The notes under the pieces were generated by a model. That model had not been told where the DNA came from. It saw only the letters and a program-made list of their open reading frames with translations, and ran no database searches. Positions 25,419-34,369 of a stretch of DNA of 64,000 bases are shown here, one piece after another. A program made the position numbers and the translations under genes. Positions within the stretch are counted from its first letter, which is position 1, and each line of letters begins with the position of its first letter. This stretch comes from Chitinispirillales bacterium ANBcel5 (GTDB lineage: Bacteria > Fibrobacterota > Chitinivibrionia > Chitinivibrionales > Chitinispirillaceae): NCBI GenBank assembly GCA_029688955.1, contig JARUKZ010000016.1, positions 35,102 through 99,101 of the forward strand. The letters run 5' to 3'.

Positions 25419-27239
25419 ATGCATATTGGAGCGCATTACGAGGGAGATGGACAGAGTACTTTTAAAGTTTGGGCACCACAGAAAAGCAGTGTTGAGCTCC
25501 ATATTTTAGAGCCTCAGGAAGCTTTTCACAAGATGGAGAAAGATGATTTGGGGTATTGGCATATTTCACATGTTTCTGCTCCGGCCGATGCTCTTTATAT
25601 GTTTAGATTAGATGGAAAATTGGAACGTCCGGATCCGGCATCAAGGTATCAGCCGCGCTCGGTTCATGGTCCCTCTTCAGTTATAGATCATAGTTCTTTT
25701 AAATGGTCTGATGATAACTGGAAGGGTATTACTTTACAAGAAATGGTAATTTATGAGCTCCATATCGGTACATTCACTTCTGAGGGGACCTTTGATGCCT
25801 GTATAGAAAAATTGGATTATCTAAAAAGCATGGGAATTACTGCTATAGAAGTTATGCCCGTTGCTCAGTTTCCAGGTGACAGGAACTGGGGGTATGATGG
25901 GGTATATCCTTTTGCAGTTCAAGACAGTTATGGGGGGCCTGAGGGTTTAAAACGGCTAGTAAATGCCTGTCATAAAAAAGAAATGGCCGTTGTTCTTGAT
26001 GTTGTCTATAACCATTTGGGACCTGAAGGGGCTTATGTTATGGATTTCGCACCCTATTTTACCGATCAGTATTCCACACCATGGGGTGCTGCTGTAAATT
26101 ATGATCAGGCATGGAGCTATGGGGTAAGAGATTTCTTTGTACAAAACGCGCTATCGTGGTTTAAAGATTACAACTTCGATGCTTTGCGTCTTGATGCCAT
26201 TCATGGTATTTATGATTTTGGTGCCAAGCATATATTGCGTGAAATTTCAGAGAAAGTCGAACAATATTCGCAGCTTAGTGGTCGCAAACGATACCTTATT
26301 GCGGAGAGTGATCTTAATGACACCCGTGTATTGAGCCCGGTAAGTGAAAATGGAATGGGCATTGATGCTCAGTGGAACGATAGTTTTCACCATGCACTTC
26401 ACACATTAATCACAGCAGAGAGTAAGGGGTACTATAGTGATTATGGATCTGTGAGTCATTTAATAAAAGCTTTGAAGGAGGGCTTTGTATATTCCTGGGA
26501 TTATTCAAACTTTCGAAAAAGGTTTCACGGATCATCATCAAAGAATATTGCTCCTGAGAGGCTTGTGATTTGCACTCAAAACCATGATCAAATTGGAAAC
26601 AGGATGTTGGGAGAACGACTCTCTATGCTGGCTTCCTTTGAAGAGCTGAAAGTTGGAGCCGCTACTATGCTTTTGTCTCCTAATGTACCACTTTTATTCA
26701 TGGGGGAGGAGTTTGCTGCAAAAACTCCTTTTCTGTATTTCATAAGCCATACAGATGAAGAGTTGGTGGAAGCGGTTAGACAGGGGAGAGCAAGGGAATT
26801 CAGTGAATTTTTATGGGAAGGTGATCCACCGGATCCACAGGCTGAAAGTACTTTTAGGATGAGTAAGTTGGATTGGGATAGTGCTTTAAGAGACGATCAT
26901 AAGGTGATGTCGGAGTATTATCGAGCGCTGCTTGAGCTGAGGAGAAAGATACCTGCACTTTCAAGTCTTAACAAAAAAACTATGGAAATATCTGCAATTG
27001 GGGATTCTGATTCATTAGTTATGAGGAGGTGGAACGGACATAGCAGAGCAGTTTTGTATTTGAATTTCTCTAATGAGCCCCTGGAAGTAAATGTATCACA
27101 AATGGATGTAGAAATGGAAAAGGTTTTAGACTCTGCAGACAAGAAGTGGAGTGGTGGGGGATCAGATATGCCCGAAAAGTTAAATGCCGAGCCTAATCCA
27201 ATAGTATCCCCACAGAGTGCGGTGCTATATTTGGTTTAG
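25419..27239 (+). CDS. treZ: Malto-oligosyltrehalose trehalohydrolase
   Basis: A 606-residue GH13 enzyme that releases trehalose from maltooligosyltrehalose. An N-terminal E-set domain (1-95) reads TFKVWAPQKSSVEL; the barrel starts with MVIYELHIGTFTSEGTFD. Catalytic residues are D259 in DALRLDAIHG, E296 in LIAESDLND, and D390 in QNHDQIGNR. The LLFMGEEFAA motif is typical for TreZ and branching-type enzymes, but the lack of the GlgB WALPLSHDE pattern and the ALRLDAIHGIYD sequence support TreZ. It is the third gene of the glgE operon. Its usual partner TreY, which makes its substrate, is not in the window. Confidence 0.93.
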   Translation: MHIGAHYEGDGQSTFKVWAPQKSSVELHILEPQEAFHKMEKDDLGYWHISHVSAPADALYMFRLDGKLERPDPASRYQPRSVHGPSSVIDHSSFKWSDDNWKGITLQEMVIYELHIGTFTSEGTFDACIEKLDYLKSMGITAIEVMPVAQFPGDRNWGYDGVYPFAVQDSYGGPEGLKRLVNACHKKEMAVVLDVVYNHLGPEGAYVMDFAPYFTDQYSTPWGAAVNYDQAWSYGVRDFFVQNALSWFKDYNFDALRLDAIHGIYDFGAKHILREISEKVEQYSQLSGRKRYLIAESDLNDTRVLSPVSENGMGIDAQWNDSFHHALHTLITAESKGYYSDYGSVSHLIKALKEGFVYSWDYSNFRKRFHGSSSKNIAPERLVICTQNHDQIGNRMLGERLSMLASFEELKVGAATMLLSPNVPLLFMGEEFAAKTPFLYFISHTDEELVEAVRQGRAREFSEFLWEGDPPDPQAESTFRMSKLDWDSALRDDHKVMSEYYRALLELRRKIPALSSLNKKTMEISAIGDSDSLVMRRWNGHSRAVLYLNFSNEPLEVNVSQMDVEMEKVLDSADKKWSGGGSDMPEKLNAEPNPIVSPQSAVLYLV

Positions 27240-27251
27240 TAAGACGAGATT

Positions 27252-28151
27252 TTAAAATAAAAATCCGAAATTAAACCCAGTTTCAAGAGGTTTTAGAAAA
27301 TGATACTCACCGGAGTAATTTATGTATGTATCATTTAAAAAATAGGCGAGCCTGAAATCGAAAATAAAGTTGGTTCTTAGGTGACGAGTTGTTATAAGGC
27401 CAGTCTGTCCATATACAATATTGGTTATATGATTTCTCCTGGAAAAATAGATCCTTGGGTTAACTCCTAAACCGCCATGGAAAGAGAGTACTGGAGAATT
27501 AAAAAAGACATAACCAGCTCCAAATTCTAAATTTAGTGCTGAATTCTCATGATCTGTAGAATATAAAAAACCCGTATAGTGTTCAAAATAAAACCTGTTA
27601 TCCTCGACCCTTCCTTTGTATCCATAACTATGGTAGGGAGATGCCTTTTCGTTTGGATAAGATGAGAACATAAATTTAAAGCCTCTTGAGTACTTTGAAA
27701 GTGGTATTTCATCTTCGACTGGGGCTGTCATTGTATCGTTTGGGGATCCAATAAGTTTGTATACTACTTTTTGGCATCCTTCATATAGATAACCCAAATC
27801 ACTGATGTTTGTTTGAGCCGTACTGATAATCTCTCCACTGTTATGAAACAACTCAGCATATATCGAGATGTTTGTACTTAGTTTGACAATACTGATTTCT
27901 ACATATTTTGAGTGTCCCAGTATACGTGAAATCTGCGCATTATCATAGTCATTTAGATAGTTGGTATCAATGAGCGAAGGGGGAAAAATATTTTCACCAC
28001 TTACGTTTTCATACTCTTTAATAAAAATAACTTCTATAGCATCTTTTAGGCTTTCATCAATATTGGTTAAATTAGGTGCAAACATTGTTGTTTCAAACGC
28101 TGCAGAAACATTCAGCAGTACTAGTATTAAAAGGATCGATTGTTTGTTCAT
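27252..28151 (-). CDS. Secreted, beta-rich envelope protein of unknown function (paralogue A)
   Basis: A protein of about 299 residues with an N-terminal signal peptide (MNKQSILLILVLLNVSAAFE). Residues about 20-140 form an alpha/beta region (SLKDAIEVIFIKEYENVSG, YVEISIVKLSTNISIYAELF), reminiscent of TolB N-terminal/FlgO-like domains that test envelope assembly; this resemblance is weak. The last 130 residues are a series of amphipathic strands with alternating hydrophobic residues ending in GFNFGFLF, as in small outer-membrane beta-barrels. A start at 28151 or 28154 is more likely than 28163. Immediately upstream is a broken paralogue with the same layout, so the pair arose by tandem duplication. 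I do not recognise a named family. Confidence 0.6.
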   Translation of the reverse strand: MNKQSILLILVLLNVSAAFETTMFAPNLTNIDESLKDAIEVIFIKEYENVSGENIFPPSLIDTNYLNDYDNAQISRILGHSKYVEISIVKLSTNISIYAELFHNSGEIISTAQTNISDLGYLYEGCQKVVYKLIGSPNDTMTAPVEDEIPLSKYSRGFKFMFSSYPNEKASPYHSYGYKGRVEDNRFYFEHYTGFLYSTDHENSALNLEFGAGYVFFNSPVLSFHGGLGVNPRIYFSRRNHITNIVYGQTGLITTRHLRTNFIFDFRLAYFLNDTYINYSGEYHFLKPLETGFNFGFLF

Positions 28152-28156
28152 CATTT

Positions 28157-29090
28157 TCACCATCCAAACCCAAACGCTACGGAAAATTCTCTGGGACGAA
28201 TCGAATCATCGGCAATATTTATGGGAGTTAATGCAAAAGCAAGTCTACCTTCAACATTTAGTTGGATAGGAAAGGATTCAAAAAAAGAGATGTCAAATAA
28301 GCTATAGATGGATAGAGTTGAAGCTTCTAATGAGGAAGAAAAAAGAACTTTAGGATTTAGTCCAGCTCCTATGTAAGGAAAAACCATATCGAAGGGAGCT
28401 ATAACAGCAGCACCCAAACTAAAATTTATCCCACTTCCATAGTCGTATACAGTATCAATATGACCAATACTGGGGAAGAAAGGGCCTGCAAAATATTCCA
28501 CAAAATAATAATGGGTTTGAATCTTTCCCTGGTAACCAAAGCTTATAATCGGTGATAACTTTAAATTATCATAATAGGAATATTTTGAAATAATTTTTAT
28601 TCCATGATTGATTGAGAATGTATCTTTTGGTCTCACTTCTACACGAGCACTTTTATCAGAAGTACTAATATCTTTGTTTCGTTTTACAATTTGTTGAGCA
28701 AGGTTCCTACAAGCTTCACCTATGTCATCGATGTTGGATGTAGTGCTGCTTTGAACGCTAAATATTACTTCACCGCTCATGTCGTATAGATCTGCATATA
28801 GTACAACTCAATATTTCAGCCCAACAACGTTAAGCTTTATATATTGCTCAACACAAGTTTTCTGCTATTTCTGTATCGGGATAAAGTTCTATTGATTCTA
28901 CTTTGGTCGCGTCTTTAACTCCGGTTTTACTAACCTGTTTGTATTCTCTTATAAAAATAACCCGTATGATTTCTTCAATAGTATCATCAGCATTAGTTAG
29001 ATTTACCGGAAAAGTAGCAACTTCTGAGGTCGACAAACCAAAGAAAATTAAAAAGATGAAGGAATTCTTTAATAAATACTTACCTATCAT
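28157..29090 (-). pseudogene. Broken paralogue B of the neighbouring secreted beta-rich protein
   Basis: Two fragments align end to end with the intact downstream gene. The 5' fragment (29090-28848) has a signal peptide, SFIFLIFFGLSTSEVATFPV, and the DTIEEIIRVIFIREYKQVS segment. After AENLC it hits a TGA, but the next frame continues VEQYIKLNVVGLKY, then an in-frame TGA, then VVLYADLYDMSGEVIFSVQS, matching paralogue A residue for residue (VEISIVKLST to SIYAELFHNSGE). So there is one frameshift near 28857 and one nonsense codon near 28810. The 3' fragment then runs open through the barrel region to GFGW at 28157. Two independent lesions make a sequencing error unlikely, and the gene is probably dead. 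Confidence 0.75.
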
Positions 29091-29487
29091 TACATCCTAT
29101 CTTTCTGAAAATACTGATATTTCAAAAAATCTGAGGAAAAATACTACCACACTGTCAAAATTAGATATTTATATAACATATATATATTAGAAAAGATGGT
29201 TGGTGATCTTAAATTTTTTTTACTATGTTTTGTCTTTTCACTGAAGAATAAGGTGTTTTATTCAGTGAAAAGTGATCTGGCTTATACAGTAAGTAGATTT
29301 TATGTAATTACTTATACAATCCATGAGGGTAAATCTGGTTTTATGAGTTAATGTAAATATTTGCAATGGAATAATGTAAAAAAATGTACCATTAAAGATG
29401 CATGCAATATATATTAATAATATCTCTCCCATACCCAATTTTCAATTACCCAGATGTGCTACTAACGATAAAAAAGGAGAATCTTTG
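29091..29487. other. Intergenic region upstream of pspA with a 12-bp inverted repeat
   Basis: A 397-bp AT-rich region between the divergent broken envelope gene and pspA. It contains a perfect inverted repeat, CTTTTCACTGAA at 29234-29245 and TTCAGTGAAAAG at 29261-29272, with a 15-base loop. There is no T-run on either side, so an operator or RNA hairpin in the pspA leader is as likely as a terminator. I did not find a sigma-54 (GG-N10-GC) promoter, the regulator usual for enterobacterial psp. Confidence 0.5.
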
Positions 29488-30159
29488 ATGAAAGAAGGTT
29501 TATCATCACGTGTAAGCAGAATTATAGCCGGTGGTGCCAGCAAAATGGTAAGTATTGTCGAAAATGCAGCACCAGAAATGGTATTGGAGGAAGCACTGAA
29601 GGAAATTGACTCTGCGGTTTATGATGTAAGAAGTGAGTTAGGCAAAATAATCGCCGAAAAGCACCAGGCCAATTCAAGGATTAATGACATACAAAAGGAA
29701 CATACGTCATTAAAAGAAAAAATAGAACTTGCGATAACTGAAGGTAGAGAAGATTTGGCTGAAGCTGCTGTTTCGAGGCAAATTGACCTGGAAGCCCAAA
29801 TACCGATTTTGGATAATACGATTAAGGGGTTGGAGAAAGAAGAGCTTGAGTTGGAAAAGTATGTTTCTGCATTAAGCTCAAAGAAACGTGAACTAAAGCA
29901 GGAATATGCAAATTTCAAAAAGATGAAAAACGAAAGAAACACTTCATCTTATGATACCGCAAATTCTGGAAGTAGTTCCAAATATTTAGATAGAACAATT
30001 GGAAAAGTTGAAGGAGTTTTCGACAGGTTACTTGATAGAGAAAGTATAGCTTTTAGTGCAACGAGTGAAAAGCAGCTTGCTGAACTTGAAGAGCTTGCCA
30101 GAAAAAAAAGGATTGAAGAACGACTTGCTATGTTCAAAAAAACCACAACTGGAGAGTGA
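29488..30159 (+). CDS. pspA: PspA/IM30 family membrane-stress protein
   Basis: A 223-residue ESCRT-III-like PspA/Vipp1 homologue, almost entirely helical coiled coil. It begins LSSRVSRIIAGGASKMVSIVENAAPE (amphipathic membrane-binding helix and linker), then EEALKEIDSAVYDVRSELG and long heptad-rich helices with ANSRINDIQKEHTSLKEKIE. The C-terminus AELEELARKKRIEERLAMFK is the usual end helix. These proteins polymerise on the inner membrane to stabilise it. ATG 29488 has AAAGGAG 9 bp upstream; earlier in-frame ATG codons add residues that do not fit the family. It heads an operon with yqiJ-like and yqiK genes, an arrangement known in other bacteria. Confidence 0.9.
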   Translation: MKEGLSSRVSRIIAGGASKMVSIVENAAPEMVLEEALKEIDSAVYDVRSELGKIIAEKHQANSRINDIQKEHTSLKEKIELAITEGREDLAEAAVSRQIDLEAQIPILDNTIKGLEKEELELEKYVSALSSKKRELKQEYANFKKMKNERNTSSYDTANSGSSSKYLDRTIGKVEGVFDRLLDRESIAFSATSEKQLAELEELARKKRIEERLAMFKKTTTGE

Positions 30160-30168
30160 TGTACAAAC

Positions 30169-30819
30169 ATGTATGAGCTGTATAAAAATATGTACGAGCT
30201 GTTATTAGTAAAAGATAATTTCCCTTTTACTTTAGCATTAACTATCGTATTGTTTATTACGGTGCTTGAAATTGTATCACTTATATTTGGTATCGGACTT
30301 GAAGCTATTTTAGATACCATAATTCCAGATATACAAATACATAGCCCGGAGCCTACATTTCTTAGCTGGCTTGGAGTAGGCAAAGTTCCCATTTTGTTTG
30401 TAATAATGATCTTTTTAACTGTATTTGGGTTAACAGGGCTACTGTTTCAAACGATAATTTATAGCATTATTTCATTTTACATTCCTTGGTATTTTGCTGC
30501 TATTTTTGCTTTTTTGGTTTCGCTTCCTGTGCTTAAATTTCTAACTTCAATTTTAGAAAAAAACTTTCTCAAAGATGAAACATTTGTCGTTTCAGAGCAG
30601 TCGTTTATTGGCAAGGTTGCTACTGTAATAAGAGGTAAAGCCAGAAAAGGGATGCCAGCCGAAGCAAAGCTTCAGGACAAACACGGGCTCACTCACTACA
30701 TACTTTTGGAGCCAGAGGAAAGTGGAAAAGAGTTTTGTCAAAATGAAAAAGTTTTAATTGTGAGCAAAGAGGGGGCTGTATTTAAAGTTATCAAAGCGCC
30801 GGAATCGGTATTAAACTAA
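30169..30819 (+). CDS. yqiJ: YqiJ-like membrane protein with OB-fold (DUF1449/NfeD-like)
   Basis: A 216-residue inner-membrane protein. Three hydrophobic segments lie at about 16-45, 72-100 and 102-125, followed by a soluble C-terminal domain (135-210) with ESFIGKVATVIRGKA-like strands and LIVSKEGAVFKVIKAP, the OB-fold of YqiJ/NfeD proteins. NfeD-type partners are co-encoded with flotillins and are thought to help form membrane microdomains. It begins 9 bp after pspA and ends 36 bp before the flotillin gene, so the three are cotranscribed. The first 14 residues contain a local repeat (MYELYKN/MYELLL), giving a second possible start at 30190. Confidence 0.82.
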   Translation: MYELYKNMYELLLVKDNFPFTLALTIVLFITVLEIVSLIFGIGLEAILDTIIPDIQIHSPEPTFLSWLGVGKVPILFVIMIFLTVFGLTGLLFQTIIYSIISFYIPWYFAAIFAFLVSLPVLKFLTSILEKNFLKDETFVVSEQSFIGKVATVIRGKARKGMPAEAKLQDKHGLTHYILLEPEESGKEFCQNEKVLIVSKEGAVFKVIKAPESVLN

Positions 30820-30855
30820 TAATATTCATCACACACTATTTTGTAGGAGGAAACC

Positions 30856-32709
30856 ATGGTTGGTTTTAATCAAATCTTTCTGATTGCAGCAGGCGTTGTA
30901 ATACTATTTGTATTTTCAGGTGCTATGATCGCCAAACTCTATACGAAAAGTTCAAAAGAGAGATCGTTTGTAAGAACTGGCTTTGGTGGACAAAAAATTA
31001 TCATGAATGGTGGTGCGCTTGTACTACCAGTACTTCACGAGATTATTAAAGTAAACATGAATACGTTACGTCTTGAAGTTAGGCGTGCAAATGAACAGGC
31101 ACTTATAACGCGTGATCGCATGAGAGTGGATGTAACGGCAGAGTTTTATGTACGTGTAAAACCGACAGCTGAGGCTATAGCAAACGCTGCACAGACGCTT
31201 GGACGAAGAACAACAGAAACTGGTTCTTTAAAAGAGCTTGTTGAGGGTAAGTTCGTCGATGCATTAAGAGCTGTAGCAGCAGAGATGGCCATGGAGGAAC
31301 TGCATGAGCAAAGAGTCGATTTTGTACAGAAGGTTCAGGCAGCTGTTTCTGAAGATCTATTAAAAAATGGACTTGAACTTGAATCTGTTTCTCTAACATC
31401 TTTGGATCAAACCAGAAGGGATTTGCTAAATGCTCAAAATGCCTTCGATGCAGAAGGTTTGACTAAACTTACCAAAGCAATTGAGGACAAGCGTAAGGAA
31501 CGAAATGATATAGAACAGGATACAGAGGTAAAGGTTAGGCAAAAAAATCTTGATGCAGAACTGGTTAAACTTGATCTTGCAAAGAAAACCGAATATGCTC
31601 AACTTGCTCAAGCAAGAGAGGTTGAAGTAAGAAAATCTCAGGACAGTATGGAAACTCAAAAACAGCAATCAGATAATATGCGTTTGGCTGAAGAGGCATT
31701 GATTGATGCTAACAACAAAATAGAATTAGCCAGAATAAATTCTGAAAAAGTTATAGAGCAGCAAAGGATAGAAAATGACAGAACAATACAAGAAAAGGAA
31801 ATTGAAAAAAGTAAAATGATACAAAGAGCTGAAATTGTCCGGGAAAAGGAAATTAAGCTTGATGATCAGGATCGTCAGATTGCAATCGCAGAAAAGTCTA
31901 AAGCACAATCAACGGCTCAGGCTCAAGCGGATAAGGCACGAGCCGACGCAGTAAAGGCACAGGAAGAAGTGGTCACAGTCAGAGAAACTGAAGTAGCTGA
32001 TCGTAAGAAACAGATTGAACTTATTGAAGCAGAACAGGCTGCACAGCGTGAGGCTATTGGTATTACGGTGGCCGCTCAGGCGCAAAAAAGTGCTGCGGAT
32101 GACAAAGCTGCCGCTATTAATGTTGGCGCAAAGGCTGAGGCAGAAAAAACACTGCGCATTGCTCGGGGACAAGCTGAATCAGAAGTTGTGCTTGCTGATG
32201 CACATAAACAAAAATACCTTGCAGAAGCTGATGGAAAGCGTGCTCTCCATGAGGCAGAAAATCTGCTTTCTCAGGATATTATCGACATGAAAATAAGACT
32301 GGCCACTATAGAAAACATGGCCTCCATTATTGCTGCAAGTATGAAACCTGTTGAAGCAATAAAAGACTTTAAGATCATACAGGTTGATGGATTCACCGGC
32401 GGAGGAGGAGCAAAAATTGACCCCACCAGCTCAACTCAAAATGCAAGTTTTGCCGATCAAGTTGTAAGCAGTGCTTTAAGATACAGAGGGCAGGCGCCTA
32501 TGGTTGATGCGTTGTTAAAAGAAATTGGTATGTCGGGAAAAGATATAGGCTCACTCACCGGAGCAATAAAAAAGGATTTAGCAGCTTCTGGGCAGAAAAC
32601 TCAATCTCATTTAAAGGAAAATCCAAAGGAATTTAATACCGGTAAAGGTGAGATTGGTGATTCGGCTCAAAAGAAAACGCCTGCTGCCTCAAACGATTCT
32701 GCATCTTAA
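30856..32709 (+). CDS. yqiK: Flotillin-like SPFH/band 7 protein YqiK
   Basis: A 617-residue flotillin. One N-terminal transmembrane helix (residues 5-27) is followed by an SPFH/band 7 domain (about 40-210; RTGFGGQKIIMNGGALVLPV, RMRVDVTAEFYVRV) and a very long coiled coil (about 210-480) rich in EAEK-type repeats, the flotillin signature. The last 100 residues are low-complexity and probably disordered. Flotillins scaffold membrane microdomains; YqiK pairs with YqiJ. AGGAGG lies 6 bp before the ATG. Its presence with pspA suggests a membrane-integrity module. An inverted repeat follows at 32719-32759. Confidence 0.92.
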   Translation: MVGFNQIFLIAAGVVILFVFSGAMIAKLYTKSSKERSFVRTGFGGQKIIMNGGALVLPVLHEIIKVNMNTLRLEVRRANEQALITRDRMRVDVTAEFYVRVKPTAEAIANAAQTLGRRTTETGSLKELVEGKFVDALRAVAAEMAMEELHEQRVDFVQKVQAAVSEDLLKNGLELESVSLTSLDQTRRDLLNAQNAFDAEGLTKLTKAIEDKRKERNDIEQDTEVKVRQKNLDAELVKLDLAKKTEYAQLAQAREVEVRKSQDSMETQKQQSDNMRLAEEALIDANNKIELARINSEKVIEQQRIENDRTIQEKEIEKSKMIQRAEIVREKEIKLDDQDRQIAIAEKSKAQSTAQAQADKARADAVKAQEEVVTVRETEVADRKKQIELIEAEQAAQREAIGITVAAQAQKSAADDKAAAINVGAKAEAEKTLRIARGQAESEVVLADAHKQKYLAEADGKRALHEAENLLSQDIIDMKIRLATIENMASIIAASMKPVEAIKDFKIIQVDGFTGGGGAKIDPTSSTQNASFADQVVSSALRYRGQAPMVDALLKEIGMSGKDIGSLTGAIKKDLAASGQKTQSHLKENPKEFNTGKGEIGDSAQKKTPAASNDSAS

Positions 32710-32718
32710 TAGTATTAT

Positions 32719-32759
32719 CGTAGTCTATGGTCTTTAAAGTGGTGAGACTGTAGACTACG
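32719..32759. terminator. Inverted repeat after yqiK
   Basis: CGTAGTCTA at 32719-32727 pairs perfectly with TAGACTACG at 32751-32759 around a 23-base loop, 10 bp after the yqiK stop. There is no T-run, so it is a weak terminator candidate or an mRNA 3' stabiliser. Confidence 0.4.
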
Positions 32760-32985
32760 TATCAAAAAAGCCCGGTAAACAGTATGTCCTAGGAGCTTAT
32801 TTCATTGAAAACTTGATTTCAAACTTCTCAAATACGACTTTTATATACTGGTGATTGTTTTGAAAAAGATAAATAAGGAAGAAAGCTGAATAGAACCTCA
32901 AAAGTTTAACAATTTCTACAATCCTGAACGTAATGCTTTTAATACTTGTACTTTAATCATTTTAACTACAGATCCGGACTAATTT

Positions 32986-33747
32986 ATGAATATAACAAAA
33001 CTGGTTATTCCACTGACAGTAATCTCTTTATTCTTATTTTCATGTGCTGGTACACAAAAGAGTCGAAGAACACCAGGTGTGATAGATTGTTCAGAGAAGC
33101 TTGAAGATGCTATAGAGGCATATCAGAGGGGCAATCATGGAGAGGTTATAAGAGTTTTGGATGATGTGAGGTATCAGTGTGGTGGTAGTCCGATAATGGA
33201 CTCTGTGCACTATTATTTAGGTATGAGTTATTTTAATCGAAGACAGCCACTGGATGCAAGAACAGAATTTGAATACCTTCTTCGTGAATATCCCTATTCC
33301 CAGTTTGCCCCCAAAGCTCTTTATAGGATGGGTTATTTGGTTTACCGGGAATCCAATCCACCAGATCGTGATCAGAGAGAAACAATGGAGGCAATTAATC
33401 TGTTTAATCAGTTTCTTGATACCTATCCGCGAAATGAGTTTGCAGATAGTGCTCAGTATTATTTAGATGCTGCTGTAGAGAAATTAGCTGAAAAAGAGTA
33501 TAAAAATGCCCGTTTTTATAGTCGTCAGGGGAAAAATGAAGCGGCATTGGTTTATTACAATTCTCTGATTTCAAAATTTAGCTCCTCTTCTTTTGCTACA
33601 AAGGGTATAATAGAGATGGCAGAAATTTACTATGATGCAGGTAGGAAAAGCGAAGCCGCAGAGGTATTAAATAAACTTGAAGGGCGAGAGATGGATGAAT
33701 CCATGAAAAAACGAAGTAGTACTTTAAAAAGCAGACTCGAAAACTAA
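32986..33747 (+). CDS. bamD: BamD-like outer-membrane assembly lipoprotein
   Basis: A 253-residue lipoprotein with signal sequence and lipobox LFSC (acylated Cys20 followed by Ala-Gly). The mature protein is made of tetratricopeptide-like repeats: EAYQRGNHGEVIRVLDDV, HYYLGMSYFNRRQPLDARTE, then EYPYSQFAPKALYRMGY and LDTYPRNEFADSAQYYLDA, the characteristic BamD spacing with YP.S..A motifs. BamD is the essential lipoprotein partner of BamA for inserting outer-membrane beta-barrels, so its presence shows a diderm envelope. YfiO and BamD are the same family; a generic TPR lipoprotein is the main alternative. It is 37 bp upstream of nadD. Confidence 0.85.
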   Translation: MNITKLVIPLTVISLFLFSCAGTQKSRRTPGVIDCSEKLEDAIEAYQRGNHGEVIRVLDDVRYQCGGSPIMDSVHYYLGMSYFNRRQPLDARTEFEYLLREYPYSQFAPKALYRMGYLVYRESNPPDRDQRETMEAINLFNQFLDTYPRNEFADSAQYYLDAAVEKLAEKEYKNARFYSRQGKNEAALVYYNSLISKFSSSSFATKGIIEMAEIYYDAGRKSEAAEVLNKLEGREMDESMKKRSSTLKSRLEN

Positions 33748-33784
33748 CCAATTTTCTAAGGTTTATCCTTCCAAAACTGAAAAA

Positions 33785-34369
33785 ATGAATAAGCCAGTTC
33801 TAGGAATTCTGGGCGGTATCTTCAATCCGGTTCATTATGGTCATCTCTCAGTTGCTTCTATGGCAAGGGATCATTTCAATCTGGATAAACTTCTGTTTAT
33901 ACCCTCCGGTACTGCTCCGCACAAAGAAAATGTAACAGTTTCACCTCAACACAGGGTAAAGATGCTGAGCTATGCACTCAGTGATTTTGAAAAGGGAGAA
34001 ATCTGGGAAGGTGAAATAGAGCGCAATGGTTACTCCTATACCGTCGATTCCTTAAAAATTATTGAACAAATATTTCCGGACCGGGAATATTTGTATGTAA
34101 TTGGATCTGATAACCTAAAGGAAATCAAAAGCTGGAGAGATTACAAGACTATCTTAAAAATGGTAACCCTTTGTGTGGCACATCGTCCTGGGTACCAGGA
34201 CGAAATTCCTGATTACCTCTCAGGGGCTAAAATAGTAACCATTCCTTCCCCAAACTGGGGCTTAAGCTCTTCAATGCTTAGAGATTATCTTAGAAAGGGA
34301 CTAAGTTGTCAGTACTTAGTACCCAATGATGTTCTTCGATATATAAAAAAAAACAATCTCTATGTCTGA
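33785..34369 (+). CDS. nadD: Nicotinate-nucleotide adenylyltransferase
   Basis: A 194-residue nucleotidyltransferase of the cytidylyltransferase superfamily that forms nicotinate adenine dinucleotide. GGIFNPVHYGHL at residues 10-21 holds the HxGH nucleotide-binding motif; FIPSGTAPHKE near 38 and IGSDNLKEIKSW near 100 are NadD signatures, and SSSMLRDYL near 160 is the C-terminal ISSTxIR motif. The ribosome binding site is weak. It overlaps the next small gene by 8 bp. With the nadE-like gene at 18.5 kb and the NAD(P)H-hydrate repair gene at 43.6 kb, the window contains three NAD-related genes, although not adjacent. Confidence 0.95.
   Translation: MNKPVLGILGGIFNPVHYGHLSVASMARDHFNLDKLLFIPSGTAPHKENVTVSPQHRVKMLSYALSDFEKGEIWEGEIERNGYSYTVDSLKIIEQIFPDREYLYVIGSDNLKEIKSWRDYKTILKMVTLCVAHRPGYQDEIPDYLSGAKIVTIPSPNWGLSSSMLRDYLRKGLSCQYLVPNDVLRYIKKNNLYV

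Noticed and set aside
28800..28830. TGA recoding (selenocysteine or Trp) in the broken envelope gene
   Set aside because: A frameshift is also needed, other genes in the window end in TGA, and the TGA aligns with Asn in the intact paralogue. A pseudogene is simpler.
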